Shown piece by piece: positions 14,308 through 22,214 of a stretch of DNA of 26,614 nt. Positions within the stretch are counted from its first letter, which is position 1. Each line of letters starts with the position of its first letter. Source of the stretch: Hyphomicrobiaceae bacterium (lineage in GTDB: Bacteria; Pseudomonadota; Alphaproteobacteria; Rhizobiales; Hyphomicrobiaceae); assembly GCA_025359005.1 (NCBI GenBank), contig JANYHP010000229.1, positions 1-26,614 on the forward strand, in the 5' to 3' direction. Under the pieces are notes generated by a model, which worked only from the letters and a program-made list of their open reading frames with translations, was not told the DNA's origin and did not search any database. The position numbers and the translations under genes are program-made.

Positions 14308-15276
14308 ATGTCGCTTGAAACCGAAGTCGTGATCGATCGTCGCGCCCTGCGGCGCCGGCTGACTGCATGGCGAACGGGCTTCATCGTCATGGGCGCGCTG
14401 GCTGCTGGATCACTCGCGTATGCAACTGGGATCGGCAGCGGCTACACCCAGCCGCGCCAGATTGCGCGCGTGACGATCGAAGGGCTGATCACGGAAGATC
14501 GCGCGCAATTGCAGATGCTTGAGCGCATCGCGCGGGCACCGCACGTGGCGGGCGTCGTACTGTCGATCAACAGTGGCGGCGGCACGACAACGGGCGGCGA
14601 GGCCTTGTTCGAGGCAATCCGCGCGATGGCCAAGAACAAACCGGTGGTTGCTCAGTTCGGCACGGTGGCGGCGTCGGCGGCTTACATCTGTGGGCTGGGC
14701 GCTGACCACATCGTCGCCCGCGGAAATTCGATCACGGGATCGGTCGGCGTCATCTTCCAATGGCCTGAGGTGTCGGGACTGCTCGATAAGGTCGGCGTCA
14801 AGATGAATGAAATCAAGAGCGGCCCCTTGAAAGCAGTGCCATCCATGTTCGAACCGATCTCGCCGGCGGGCCGGCAGGTGGCCGAATTGATGGTAGCCGA
14901 GAGCCAGGGCTGGTTCCTGGGGCTGGTCAAGTCCCGGCGCGGCATCGATACGGCGGGCATTCCGGGGCTGGAGCAGGGGCGAGTCTTCTCCGGTCGCGAG
15001 GCGGTAGGCTACAAGTTGGTCGACGAAATTGGCGGCGAGGCAGAGGCGGTCCGGTGGCTCGAAGCACAAAAGGGTGTGGCACCAAAGCTGCGGTTGGTCG
15101 ATTGGCGTCCGTCACGGACCGGGGCTGGGGGCGTGCTGAATTGGGTGGGGCAGGCGGTGGGCGGCATGTGGCGCGAGGCGGCAGGGGCAGACGGCCTTCT
15201 GTCGGCGCTTGACACAATGCGGTCACGAATGGCACTTGACGGGCTTGTTTCGGTTTGGCAACCTCATGAAAAATAA
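14308..15276 (+). CDS. sppA: Signal peptide peptidase SppA, S49 family
   Basis: The 322-aa protein starts at an ATG with AGGAA 8 bases upstream. A single N-terminal membrane anchor lies at about 22-40, so the catalytic domain faces the periplasm. The S49 serine/lysine dyad is visible: S123 in the AAS-A-Y segment and K175 in IKSGPLKA. The spacing of 52 residues is as expected for short SppA enzymes. INSGGGTTTGGEAL (87-100) and the ITGSVGVIF segment (142-150) are further family blocks. SppA degrades membrane-embedded signal peptide remnants. The length fits the short, half-size alphaproteobacterial form, not the double-domain E. coli enzyme. The ihfB gene follows after 47 bases. Confidence 0.95.
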   Translation: MSLETEVVIDRRALRRRLTAWRTGFIVMGALAAGSLAYATGIGSGYTQPRQIARVTIEGLITEDRAQLQMLERIARAPHVAGVVLSINSGGGTTTGGEALFEAIRAMAKNKPVVAQFGTVAASAAYICGLGADHIVARGNSITGSVGVIFQWPEVSGLLDKVGVKMNEIKSGPLKAVPSMFEPISPAGRQVAELMVAESQGWFLGLVKSRRGIDTAGIPGLEQGRVFSGREAVGYKLVDEIGGEAEAVRWLEAQKGVAPKLRLVDWRPSRTGAGGVLNWVGQAVGGMWREAAGADGLLSALDTMRSRMALDGLVSVWQPHEK

Positions 15277-15323
15277 TAAAATATAAGGGGTCGCCGAAAG
15301 GTGGCAGGCGAAAGGCAGGGCCT

Positions 15324-15773
15324 ATGATCAAGTCTGAACTCATCCAAAAGATCGCGAATGCCAACCCGCATCTCTTTCATCGGGACATCGAAAAAATCGT
15401 CAACGTGCTGTTCGACGAGATCGTGGCGGCCATGGCGCGCGGCGATCGGGTGGAATTGCGCGGCTTTGGCGCATTCACGGTCAAGCACCGGGCACCGCGT
15501 ACGGGTCGCAATCCGCGCACGGGGGCCACGGTTTCTGTCACCGAGAAATTCGTGCCGTTCTTTAAGACGGGCAAGGAGCTGCGCGAACGGTTGAACAACA
15601 AGCCGCCCGCCGTTTCTAAGGCGGGGCGCAAGCCGAAATTGGTGGCCTCTGCAGCAGTTACGGGCGTTCGCGCCGCAGAGATTGCAAGCCGCGGCGCGTT
15701 CGGTGATGCGGGTGGCGAGGGCAAAAGCGCATCGCTGGAAGCGCGAGCCAGTCGCGACCGGGCAAAATCGTAA
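15324..15773 (+). CDS. ihfB: Integration host factor beta subunit with long C-terminal extension
   Basis: Residues 1-94 form a complete HU/IHF fold. MIKSELIQKIA opens helix 1, and GRGFGAF-type sequence at about 46-51 (RGFGAF) leads into the DNA-intercalating arm with GRNPRTG at 61-67 and P64. FFKTGKELRERLN closes the domain. The N-terminus and the sppA neighbourhood favour IhfB over HU. IHF binds and bends DNA as a heterodimer with IhfA, which is not in the window. The product is 149 aa, while IhfB is normally near 95-105. The extra about 55 residues are Ala/Lys/Arg/Ser-rich and probably disordered. The start has AGG about 9 bases upstream. The gene sits between sppA and lapA. Confidence 0.93.
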   Translation: MIKSELIQKIANANPHLFHRDIEKIVNVLFDEIVAAMARGDRVELRGFGAFTVKHRAPRTGRNPRTGATVSVTEKFVPFFKTGKELRERLNNKPPAVSKAGRKPKLVASAAVTGVRAAEIASRGAFGDAGGEGKSASLEARASRDRAKS

Positions 15774-15983
15774 GGTCAGGCAATCAGGGCTGAGGCGTCG
15801 AGTGGTCTGGCGCGTGAGCGAGGGCTGGTGCATAGACTGCACACAATTGTCTCGGCAGCCCGCCGTCCCAATCTGAGAGCCGGCACGGGTGTCTCGTCGG
15901 CTCGATGGGAGCGGCTTCGATCAGAGTTCTGTGGTCGGCGGCTACCTTGGATTGCTTGGTTTCAGATTGGGAGATTTTCTGAC

Positions 15984-16337
15984 GTGCTGCGCCGCCTCCT
16001 CTGGTTCCCCTTTGCACTGGTTGCGGCAGCGCTGCTGGTCACACTCGCTGTGGCCAACCGTGATCGAGTCCGTATGGTGCTTGACCCTTTCCGTCCCGAG
16101 GCACCGGCAATCTTTGTAGAGTTGCCTTTCTATGCGTATCTGTTGGGCGCGTTGACGATCGGTGTCGTTCTGGGTGGCGTTGCTACGTGGCTCGGGCAAG
16201 GCACTTGGCGCAAGACGGCACGCGCCAAGACGCAGGACGCCATGCGTTGGCAGGCGGAAGCCGATCGCTTGGCGCGGGAACGTGATGCGCAAATCGCCGG
16301 CAGCCGCCCGCTGCTCGGGGTCGCCGCCAAACGCTGA
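15984..16337 (+). CDS. LapA-domain (DUF1049) membrane protein
   Basis: I choose the GTG at 15984, preceded by GGGAG with a 10-base spacer. An open-frame ATG 52 codons earlier adds a stretch with no family resemblance. The 117-aa product has a first membrane helix at about 5-24, a short loop containing AVANRDRVRMVLDPF, a second helix at about 48-70 with the Gly-rich LLGALTIGVVLGG typical of LapA (lipopolysaccharide assembly protein A) domains, and a charged cytoplasmic tail. In E. coli LapA works with LapB in controlling LPS synthesis. Whether this homologue does so is unknown. The position downstream of ihfB is recurrent in Alphaproteobacteria. Confidence 0.85.
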   Translation: MLRRLLWFPFALVAAALLVTLAVANRDRVRMVLDPFRPEAPAIFVELPFYAYLLGALTIGVVLGGVATWLGQGTWRKTARAKTQDAMRWQAEADRLARERDAQIAGSRPLLGVAAKR

Positions 16338-16360
16338 ACCTCACCATACCGAGACCCGTC

Positions 16361-17335
16361 ATGCGCTTTATCGATGCGGATACGATCGAGGCGCGGCTGT
16401 CGTATCCGGCCCTGGTCGATGTCCTGGAACGTGCGTTCCGCGACGGCGTGATCGCCCCGCCCCGCCATCATCATGCGATCCCGCTCGGGGACGGCCGGCC
16501 AGAGGCGACGTGGCTGCTCATGCCGGCCATTACGGCGCGGGCCGATGCGGCGGGCGCGGTGATCGCCGGGCCCTACATGGGCATGAAGTCGGTCACTGTG
16601 TTCCCGGATAACGGCGCGCGCGTGGGCAAACCGGCCATCTTCGGCATGTACCTATTGCTGTCAACGGAAACGGGGGAGACGCTGGCCATATTGGATGCGA
16701 CCCGGTTGACCGCGTGGCGGACTGCAGCGGCTTCAGCACTCGCGGCGCGTTATCTGGCGCGCGCCAACGCCAGCCGCATGGTGATGGTGGGTGCTGGCGC
16801 GCTGGCGGGTTATCTTATTCGTGCGCACGCTTCGGTGCGGCCGATCCGTGAGGTTCTGGTCTGGAACCGCACGCCATCCGCGGCCGTTGCACTTGCGGCG
16901 TCGTTTGCAGGCAGCGCACTGGTTGTTCGCGCGACGACCGATCTCGAGGCCGCCGTGCGAGAGGCCGATTTGGTCTCCACGGCGACGATCTCATCGGTGC
17001 CGCTGGTGCAAGGCGCGTGGTTGAAGGCCGGTGTCCACGTCGACAGCGTTGGCGCCTATCGGGCATCGATGCGGGAGACGGATGATGCACTCGTCAGTAG
17101 ATCCCGCATCTTCGTCGATACCTTCGCCGGTGCCTTCGGAGAGGCCGGCGACATCTTGCAAGCCATTGCTTCGGGCGCGATTGCGAAAGACCGGGTCGAG
17201 GCGGATTTGGCCGAACTGGTCGGAGGCGTAAAGCCTGGGCGTCAAAGGGCCGACGAGATCACGTTCTTCAAGTCCGTCGGCGCGTCGATCGAGGATCTCG
17301 CGGCTGCTATTTCGGTCTACGAGACGGGGGTCTGA
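16361..17335 (+). CDS. Ornithine cyclodeaminase / mu-crystallin family protein, probable cyclic imine reductase
   Basis: The 324-aa protein has the family layout. An N-terminal substrate half carries K76 in MGMKSVTVFP and R120 in LTAWRTAAAS. A Rossmann NAD(P) fold begins with VMVGAGALAGYL at 141-152. True ornithine cyclodeaminases have a catalytic Asp in a GAD motif. Here the equivalent reads SVGAYRASMRETDD with Y233, which resembles the reductase branch (delta-1-pyrroline-2-carboxylate / piperideine-2-carboxylate reductases). I therefore infer reduction of a cyclic imine in proline or lysine-type catabolism, with moderate confidence. The start is 23 bases after the LapA-like gene on the same strand, so they may be co-transcribed. 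It converges on the trmL-like gene. Confidence 0.88.
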   Translation: MRFIDADTIEARLSYPALVDVLERAFRDGVIAPPRHHHAIPLGDGRPEATWLLMPAITARADAAGAVIAGPYMGMKSVTVFPDNGARVGKPAIFGMYLLLSTETGETLAILDATRLTAWRTAAASALAARYLARANASRMVMVGAGALAGYLIRAHASVRPIREVLVWNRTPSAAVALAASFAGSALVVRATTDLEAAVREADLVSTATISSVPLVQGAWLKAGVHVDSVGAYRASMRETDDALVSRSRIFVDTFAGAFGEAGDILQAIASGAIAKDRVEADLAELVGGVKPGRQRADEITFFKSVGASIEDLAAAISVYETGV

Positions 17336-17364
17336 GCGCGACCGCGGGGACGCAACCCGGAAGT

Positions 17365-17841
17365 TCAGGGTGCCTGAGTGGTGAGGAGCGCAAAACCCTC
17401 CGTTTGGCGAAGGGCCTCGCCCAGCATAAGGGCGCCGGCGATGGCAATGTTCAAAGATCGCAGGGCCGCCACCATCGGAATGCGCACGATACAGTCGGCG
17501 GCGGCGTGAACATGGGCCGGTACGCCTGCGCTTTCGCGGCCAAGAAGGACCGTGTCCGATGCGCGAAACGCGATCTGCACGTGGCTTTCGGTGCCGCGCG
17601 TGCTCGCGAGGACCAATCGTCCGCCCCGCGCCGTGCGGGCCCGTTCGAAAGCAGTCCAATCGACATGCCGGACGATTTCAACGGCATCGAGATAGTCCAT
17701 CCCGGCCCGCCGCAGGGTCCGATCACTCATGTCGAAGCCGACTGGGCCGATGATATCGACGGCGACCCCGAGACACGCGGCAGTGCGCATGAGCGCCCCT
17801 GTATTTTGCGGGATATCAGGCTGGTAGAGCGCAAGGCGCAT
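17365..17841 (-). CDS. trmL: tRNA (cytidine/uridine-34 2'-O)-methyltransferase TrmL, SPOUT family
   Basis: The ATG at 17841 gives a 158-aa protein beginning MRLALYQPDIPQNTG, exactly the family N-terminus. An upstream in-frame ATG would add 19 residues without resemblance. SPOUT knot motifs are present: N13 in QPDIPQNTG, GRESAGVP at 101-108 and IPMVAALRSLNIAIAGA at 121-137, which form the trefoil-knot S-adenosylmethionine site. TrmL methylates the ribose at position 34 of certain leucine tRNAs. The length matches the compact family. It is divergent from petA, an arrangement seen in other Alphaproteobacteria, and convergent with the ornithine cyclodeaminase-family gene. Confidence 0.93.
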   Translation of the reverse strand: MRLALYQPDIPQNTGALMRTAACLGVAVDIIGPVGFDMSDRTLRRAGMDYLDAVEIVRHVDWTAFERARTARGGRLVLASTRGTESHVQIAFRASDTVLLGRESAGVPAHVHAAADCIVRIPMVAALRSLNIAIAGALMLGEALRQTEGFALLTTQAP

Positions 17842-18223
17842 GGGCGGGCGTTTCCTGGCAAGTTGAGCGCTCGTCGGGACTGCGCCAAATTGCCTCAAAA
17901 GGCGGGTGTTAGCGAGGCGACGGCAATCTTGTCACCCTACTCAAAGGGTGCCAAAAGAGCGCGCGTCAAGTCGTCCAGCGTCGGGGGGCGCTGTGCTGTC
18001 GTATCGTTGCGCCGTTAGGTCCACGACGAAAGACGGTCCCCCAGGCAAGCTGTTGCAACGGCAGAGTGGCGACTGTCTGACGGACGCGTCGGCGCCGCGG
18101 AAGCGGTGTGGCACCGGGAAAACTAGGTCTCACGACGGGCTGTGGCCCCGACTGGGCGCGCGTGACAGATGGACGAAAGCGACTCAAACAGGGTCGTAGC
18201 ATGGGCAATTCGAGGAGGCCGGC
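17842..18223. other. Divergent trmL-petA intergenic region
   Basis: About 380 bases separate the divergent starts, and promoters for trmL and the petABC operon should lie here. The only clear structure is CACCCT (17933-17938) paired with AGGGTG (17945-17950) around a 6-base loop, in the half nearer trmL. Small open frames on either strand have no recognisable product. No RNA gene is evident. Confidence 0.5.
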
Positions 18224-18847
18224 GTGGCATCTGGAACGAAGGCATCGGACACGAAACCGGACCACGGGATCGGCGCCGCGCATGACGAGCACGGTCCTTC
18301 GCGTCGGGATTTCATCACCACGGCGGCGCTCGGCTGGGCAAGCGTTGGCGGTGCTCTTGCGCTATGGCCGTTCATCCAGCAAATGAACCCGGACGCGTCG
18401 ACGCAGGCCCTCGCCTCGACCGAAGTCGATCTGGCGCCGGTAAAAGAAGGCCAGGCCATTACCGTGCTGTGGCGTGGCAAGCCGGTTTTCATCCGCAACC
18501 GTTCCAAGGCTGAAGTCGAGGCCGCCAAGGCCGTGTCGATTTCGGATTTGTCCGACCGCAGCGCGCGCAACGACCTGATGCCGGACAGCGCGGCGGCCTC
18601 CGACCAGAATAGGACCAAGAAAGACAATGAGAACTGGCTGGTGCTGGTCGGCATCTGCACCCATCTGGGCTGCATTCCCAAGGGCCAGGGGCTGAGCGAC
18701 CAGCGCGGCGACTTCGGCGGCTATTTCTGCCCCTGCCACGGTTCGCACTACGACACCTCCGGACGTATTCGGAAAGGCCCGGCGCCGCGCAACCTTGAGG
18801 TGCCGCCCTACGAGTTTGTGTCCGCCACCAAGATCAAGATCGGTTGA
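18224..18847 (+). CDS. petA: Ubiquinol-cytochrome c reductase Rieske iron-sulfur subunit
   Basis: The gene starts at GTG 18224, preceded by GAGGAGG with a 5-base spacer. The 207-aa protein has a Tat motif SRRDFI at 26-31 and one membrane helix at about 33-51, which anchors it with the 2Fe-2S domain in the periplasm. Cluster ligands are C145 and H147 in CTHLGC, and C169 and H172 in CPCHGSHYD. C150 and C171 should form the stabilising disulfide. SGRIRKGPAPRNLEVPPY (179-196) is the Pro-loop and C-terminal block. It transfers electrons from ubiquinol to cytochrome c1 in the bc1 complex. It is the first gene of petABC, with petB 8 bases downstream. Confidence 0.98.
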   Translation: MASGTKASDTKPDHGIGAAHDEHGPSRRDFITTAALGWASVGGALALWPFIQQMNPDASTQALASTEVDLAPVKEGQAITVLWRGKPVFIRNRSKAEVEAAKAVSISDLSDRSARNDLMPDSAAASDQNRTKKDNENWLVLVGICTHLGCIPKGQGLSDQRGDFGGYFCPCHGSHYDTSGRIRKGPAPRNLEVPPYEFVSATKIKIG

Positions 18848-18855
18848 GGTCTCCC

Positions 18856-20127
18856 ATGAGCGACCACGAATCAAACTACACGCCAAAGGGCGCATTCGCC
18901 AAGTGGATGGACGACCGTCTGCCGCTGATGCGGATGATGCACGGCCAGTTCGTCGACTTCCCGACGCCGCGCAATCTCAACTACATGTGGACCTTCGGTG
19001 GCATCCTGATGGTCATGCTGGTGGCGCAGATTGCTTCCGGCCTAGTGCTGTCGATGCATTTCCAGCCGAGTGCGGCGGCGGCCTTCGACTCGGTCGAAGC
19101 CATCCGGCGTGACGTCAACTATGGCTGGCTGCTGCGCAATATCCACGCCGTCGGCGCATCGATGTTTTTCCTTGCCGTCTACCTGCACATGGCGCGCGGG
19201 CTCTACTACGGCTCCTACAAGGCGCCGCGTGAGATCCTGTGGATCTTGGGCGTGATCATCTTCCTCCTCATGATGGCCACCGGCTTCATGGGCTACGCGC
19301 TGGTGTGGGGCCAGATGAGCTTCTGGGGCGTGACCGTCATCACCAATCTCTTCTCGGCGATCCCGATCGTCGGCGAGGCGATCCGCACTTGGCTGTGGGG
19401 CGATTTCGCGGTGTCGGGTGTGACGCTCAACCGTTTCTTCTCGTTGCACTTCCTGCTGCCCTTCGTGATCGCCGGCGTGGTGATCCTGCATATCTGGGCT
19501 CTGCATGTGGTTGGCCAGAACAATCCGACGGGCATCGAGATCAAGACCAAGTCGGACAGCGTGCCGATGCTGCCCTTCGCCATCATGAAGGATGCCTTCG
19601 CGATGGCGGTGTTCATGGTGCTGTATGCGTGGTTCGTGTTTTTCGCGCCGGACTACCTGGGGCATCCCGACAACTACATCGAAGCCAATCCGCTTTCGAC
19701 GCCCGCGCACATCGTGCCCGAATGGTACTTCCTGCCGTTCTACGCGATCCTTCGCGCGATCCCGAACAAGCTCGGCGGCGTGCTGGCGATGTTCGGTTCA
19801 ATCGCGATCCTGACAATTATCCCGTGGCTCGATACGTCCAACATACGCTCGGCAAAGTACCGCCCGATGTTTAAATGGTTCCTGTGGGCGTTTTTCTTCA
19901 CGGTTGTGGCGCTTGGCTATCTCGGCGGCAAGCCGGCTGAGGGCAGCTACGTGTTATGGGCGCGTGTTTTCACAGCGTACTATTTCGCTTTCTTTTGCCT
20001 GATCATGCCGATCGTCGGGCTGATCGAGACGCCGTCGAAGATGCCGCGCAGCATCACCGATGCCGTGCTCGGAGGCGGAGGATCGATGGCCGGAGCGGCA
20101 GCGGCTGCCGCCGCCGAAAAGCGCTGA
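18856..20127 (+). CDS. petB: Ubiquinol-cytochrome c reductase cytochrome b
   Basis: ATG 18856 has GAGGT just upstream and gives 423 aa; a TTG four codons earlier is less likely. Haem ligands are H97/H111 and H198/H212. The 14-residue spacing in both pairs is that of bc1 and not of b6f complexes. Other signatures are GYALVWGQMSFWG in the cd-helix region, QNNPTGIEIK after the fourth helix, and PEWY in the ubiquinol oxidation pocket (PEWYFLPFYAILRAIPNK). About eight membrane helices are expected. The C-terminus has a short Gly/Ala-rich tail. This subunit oxidises ubiquinol on one side of the membrane and reduces quinone on the other. It lies between petA and petC in one operon. Confidence 0.98.
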   Translation: MSDHESNYTPKGAFAKWMDDRLPLMRMMHGQFVDFPTPRNLNYMWTFGGILMVMLVAQIASGLVLSMHFQPSAAAAFDSVEAIRRDVNYGWLLRNIHAVGASMFFLAVYLHMARGLYYGSYKAPREILWILGVIIFLLMMATGFMGYALVWGQMSFWGVTVITNLFSAIPIVGEAIRTWLWGDFAVSGVTLNRFFSLHFLLPFVIAGVVILHIWALHVVGQNNPTGIEIKTKSDSVPMLPFAIMKDAFAMAVFMVLYAWFVFFAPDYLGHPDNYIEANPLSTPAHIVPEWYFLPFYAILRAIPNKLGGVLAMFGSIAILTIIPWLDTSNIRSAKYRPMFKWFLWAFFFTVVALGYLGGKPAEGSYVLWARVFTAYYFAFFCLIMPIVGLIETPSKMPRSITDAVLGGGGSMAGAAAAAAAEKR

Positions 20128-20151
20128 TCCAAGGACTTGGGAACAATCACA

Positions 20152-21039
20152 ATGATCACATCTGCTCTCAAGACCCAATCCCTTGCCCGCATGGCACTGC
20201 TGGCCTGCGGCTTGGCCGTTGGTGCAGCGTCGATGCTGGCGCCGGCACGCGCGTCAGAAGGCGGCGCAGCGATCCACGAAGAGCACTGGACGTTCGGCGG
20301 CGTGCGCGGCGGTTTCGACCAGGCGCAATTGCAGCGTGGTTTCCAAGTCTACAAGGAGGTCTGTTCGACCTGCCATAGCGTGCGGCAGTTGTCGTTCCGC
20401 AATCTCGTGCAGAAGGGTGGACCGGCGTTCCCGGAAGACGGCGTCAAGGCGCTCGCTGCGACCTTCAAGGTGCCCGACCTGCCGAATGACCAGGGCAAGG
20501 TTCTCAAGCGGCCTGCACGCTTGTCGGACCGAATTCCCAATCCGTTCGACAACGAGCAACAGGCGCGCTCGGCCAATAATGGTGCGCTGCCGCCCGATCT
20601 CTCGCTGATCGCCCGCGCGCGCGGTTTTGAAGTCGAAAAGCCGTTCTATATGGTACCCTGGCACATGCTCAAGGACGTTGTGCTGAGCGGTGGCTATCAG
20701 GAAGCTGGCGCCGACTATCTCTATGCGTTGCTGATGGCGTATGGCGAAGCACCCAAAGACATGAAGCTCGGCGATGGGATGTATTACAACGCCGTTTATG
20801 CGGGCCACCAGATCGGGATGCCGGCGCCGCTCGCCGATGGCCGCGTGAAGTATACGGACGGGACGCCCGCAACGACGGCGAACTATGCGCGCGACGTAAC
20901 CGCTTTCCTGGCCTGGGCGGCTGATCCCAAGCTAGAAGAGCGCAAACGCCTCGGATTGTTGGTGATGTTCTACCTGGCGATTTTGTCGATGCTGCTGTAT
21001 GCCGCCAAGCGCTACATCTGGGCCGACGTTCCGCATTGA
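20152..21039 (+). CDS. petC: Ubiquinol-cytochrome c reductase cytochrome c1
   Basis: I choose ATG 20152, 24 bases after petB; a TTG five codons earlier is also in frame. The 295-aa precursor has a signal peptide at about 1-34 (ending ARAS). The haem-binding CSTCH is at 71-75 with H75 as proximal ligand, and M223 in IGMPAPL is the likely distal ligand. A single C-terminal membrane anchor lies at about 267-285, followed by KRYIWADVPH. PHDLSLI-type sequence (LPPDLSLIARAR, 147-157) and YYNAVYAGHQIGMP are family blocks. It accepts electrons from the Rieske protein and passes them to soluble cytochrome c. In petABC operons of many Alphaproteobacteria this is the last gene, which the terminator behind it supports. 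Confidence 0.98.
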   Translation: MITSALKTQSLARMALLACGLAVGAASMLAPARASEGGAAIHEEHWTFGGVRGGFDQAQLQRGFQVYKEVCSTCHSVRQLSFRNLVQKGGPAFPEDGVKALAATFKVPDLPNDQGKVLKRPARLSDRIPNPFDNEQQARSANNGALPPDLSLIARARGFEVEKPFYMVPWHMLKDVVLSGGYQEAGADYLYALLMAYGEAPKDMKLGDGMYYNAVYAGHQIGMPAPLADGRVKYTDGTPATTANYARDVTAFLAWAADPKLEERKRLGLLVMFYLAILSMLLYAAKRYIWADVPH

Positions 21040-21071
21040 GGAATAGGCACCGGCGGGACCGAGCCTGCAGG

Positions 21072-21094
21072 AGGCCCCCGTCGCGGGGCCTTTT
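21072..21094 (+). terminator. Rho-independent terminator of petABC
   Basis: AGGCCCC (21072-21078) pairs with GGGGCCT (21085-21091) around a 6-base loop and is followed by TTT. It lies about 30 bases after the petC stop, in the direction of petABC transcription. Confidence 0.85.
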
Positions 21095-21260
21095 GTATAT
21101 GGTCGGATAGCCGGGGCCATGCATGTACGTTAGTAGATTAGGTCAAGTCCTCCGCACGTTGCGATAGGCTTAAATCAGCCCGTGGCTGTCGGGTCGCGCA
21201 AATGCTTGCCTCCAATCGACAACGTTCGGCCGCGTGCCGACAGGCGTACCGAGTTCCACT

Positions 21261-22214
21261 ATGCCGCAAGACAGCCGTCCGACCCCCGCAGTGGCACATC
21301 TGCGCAGGAAGTCCTGGCGCCGGAGGAGCTATTCGCAGTTCGGCTCGGCAACAGTTGAACGCATTGGCATGCCGCAGGCGCCGTTCGGAGACGCATTCCA
21401 TTTTCTGATGCGCACGACTTGGCCGGTCTTCTGCGTGGCGTTCGCGGCCTACTACCTATTGATCAACGTACTATTCGGTGCGGTCTACTATTGGGACATC
21501 GCGGGCATCGACGGCGCCACAGCCCACTCGTTCGGCGAAGCCTTCATGTTCTCGGTCCAGACGATCGCGACGATCGGATATGGTCATCTGGTTCCAAAAT
21601 CGACGTTTGTGAACGCCATCGTTGTCTTTGAATCTATGGCTGCTTTTCTCGGCCTGTCGCTGTGGACAGGCCTGGCGTTCTCGCGCTTTTCTCGGCCGAC
21701 CGCGCGGGTCATGTTCAGTTCCCAGGCGATCGTTACCACTGACGATGGGGTGCCGACGCTGATGTTCCGCGTCGCCAACGGCCGCGGCAACCGGATCGTC
21801 GATGCCTCGCTGACGGTGACTTTGCTGAAGAACGAGATCAACGCCGAGGGGATGGAGTGTCGGCGGCAGGTGGACCTGAAGCTCGTCCGCGCTCGGTCGG
21901 CAGTGTTTGCGCTGTCCTGGACGGTGCTGCACCGTATCGATGCGGCGAGCCCTCTCGCCGGCATCAAAGATATTGCGCACGCGCGGATGGCGCCGCAGCT
22001 GATCGTCTCCCTGCTCGGTATCGACGACACGTTTGGCCAACCCATCCACTCCATGCAGTACTATGAGGCGAAGGATATTCTGCGCGGCAAACGCTTTGTC
22101 GACATGGCATCGATCGCGGAGGACGGCCATCGCGTGCTGGACTTCACTCACTTCGATGAGGTCGAGGACGATCCCCAGGCAACGGCAGCCGTACCGACGG
22201 GAGATGTGTCATGA
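21261..22214 (+). CDS. Inward-rectifier potassium channel, KirBac type
   Basis: ATG 21261 gives 317 aa; an upstream GTG at 21234 is also in frame and neither has a strong Shine-Dalgarno. Residues 1-50 are a basic cytoplasmic N-terminus. TM1 lies at about 52-77, a pore helix at 92-102, the selectivity filter TIGYG at 104-108, and TM2 at about 115-140. The C-terminal half (145-300) is the immunoglobulin-like Kir cytoplasmic domain, with FSRPTARVMFSSQAIV at the membrane interface and RVLDFTHFDEVE near the end. KirBac channels are tetrameric potassium channels of the inner membrane. The stop overlaps the next start as ATGA. An independent promoter is likely because a terminator precedes the gene. 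Confidence 0.93.
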   Translation: MPQDSRPTPAVAHLRRKSWRRRSYSQFGSATVERIGMPQAPFGDAFHFLMRTTWPVFCVAFAAYYLLINVLFGAVYYWDIAGIDGATAHSFGEAFMFSVQTIATIGYGHLVPKSTFVNAIVVFESMAAFLGLSLWTGLAFSRFSRPTARVMFSSQAIVTTDDGVPTLMFRVANGRGNRIVDASLTVTLLKNEINAEGMECRRQVDLKLVRARSAVFALSWTVLHRIDAASPLAGIKDIAHARMAPQLIVSLLGIDDTFGQPIHSMQYYEAKDILRGKRFVDMASIAEDGHRVLDFTHFDEVEDDPQATAAVPTGDVS

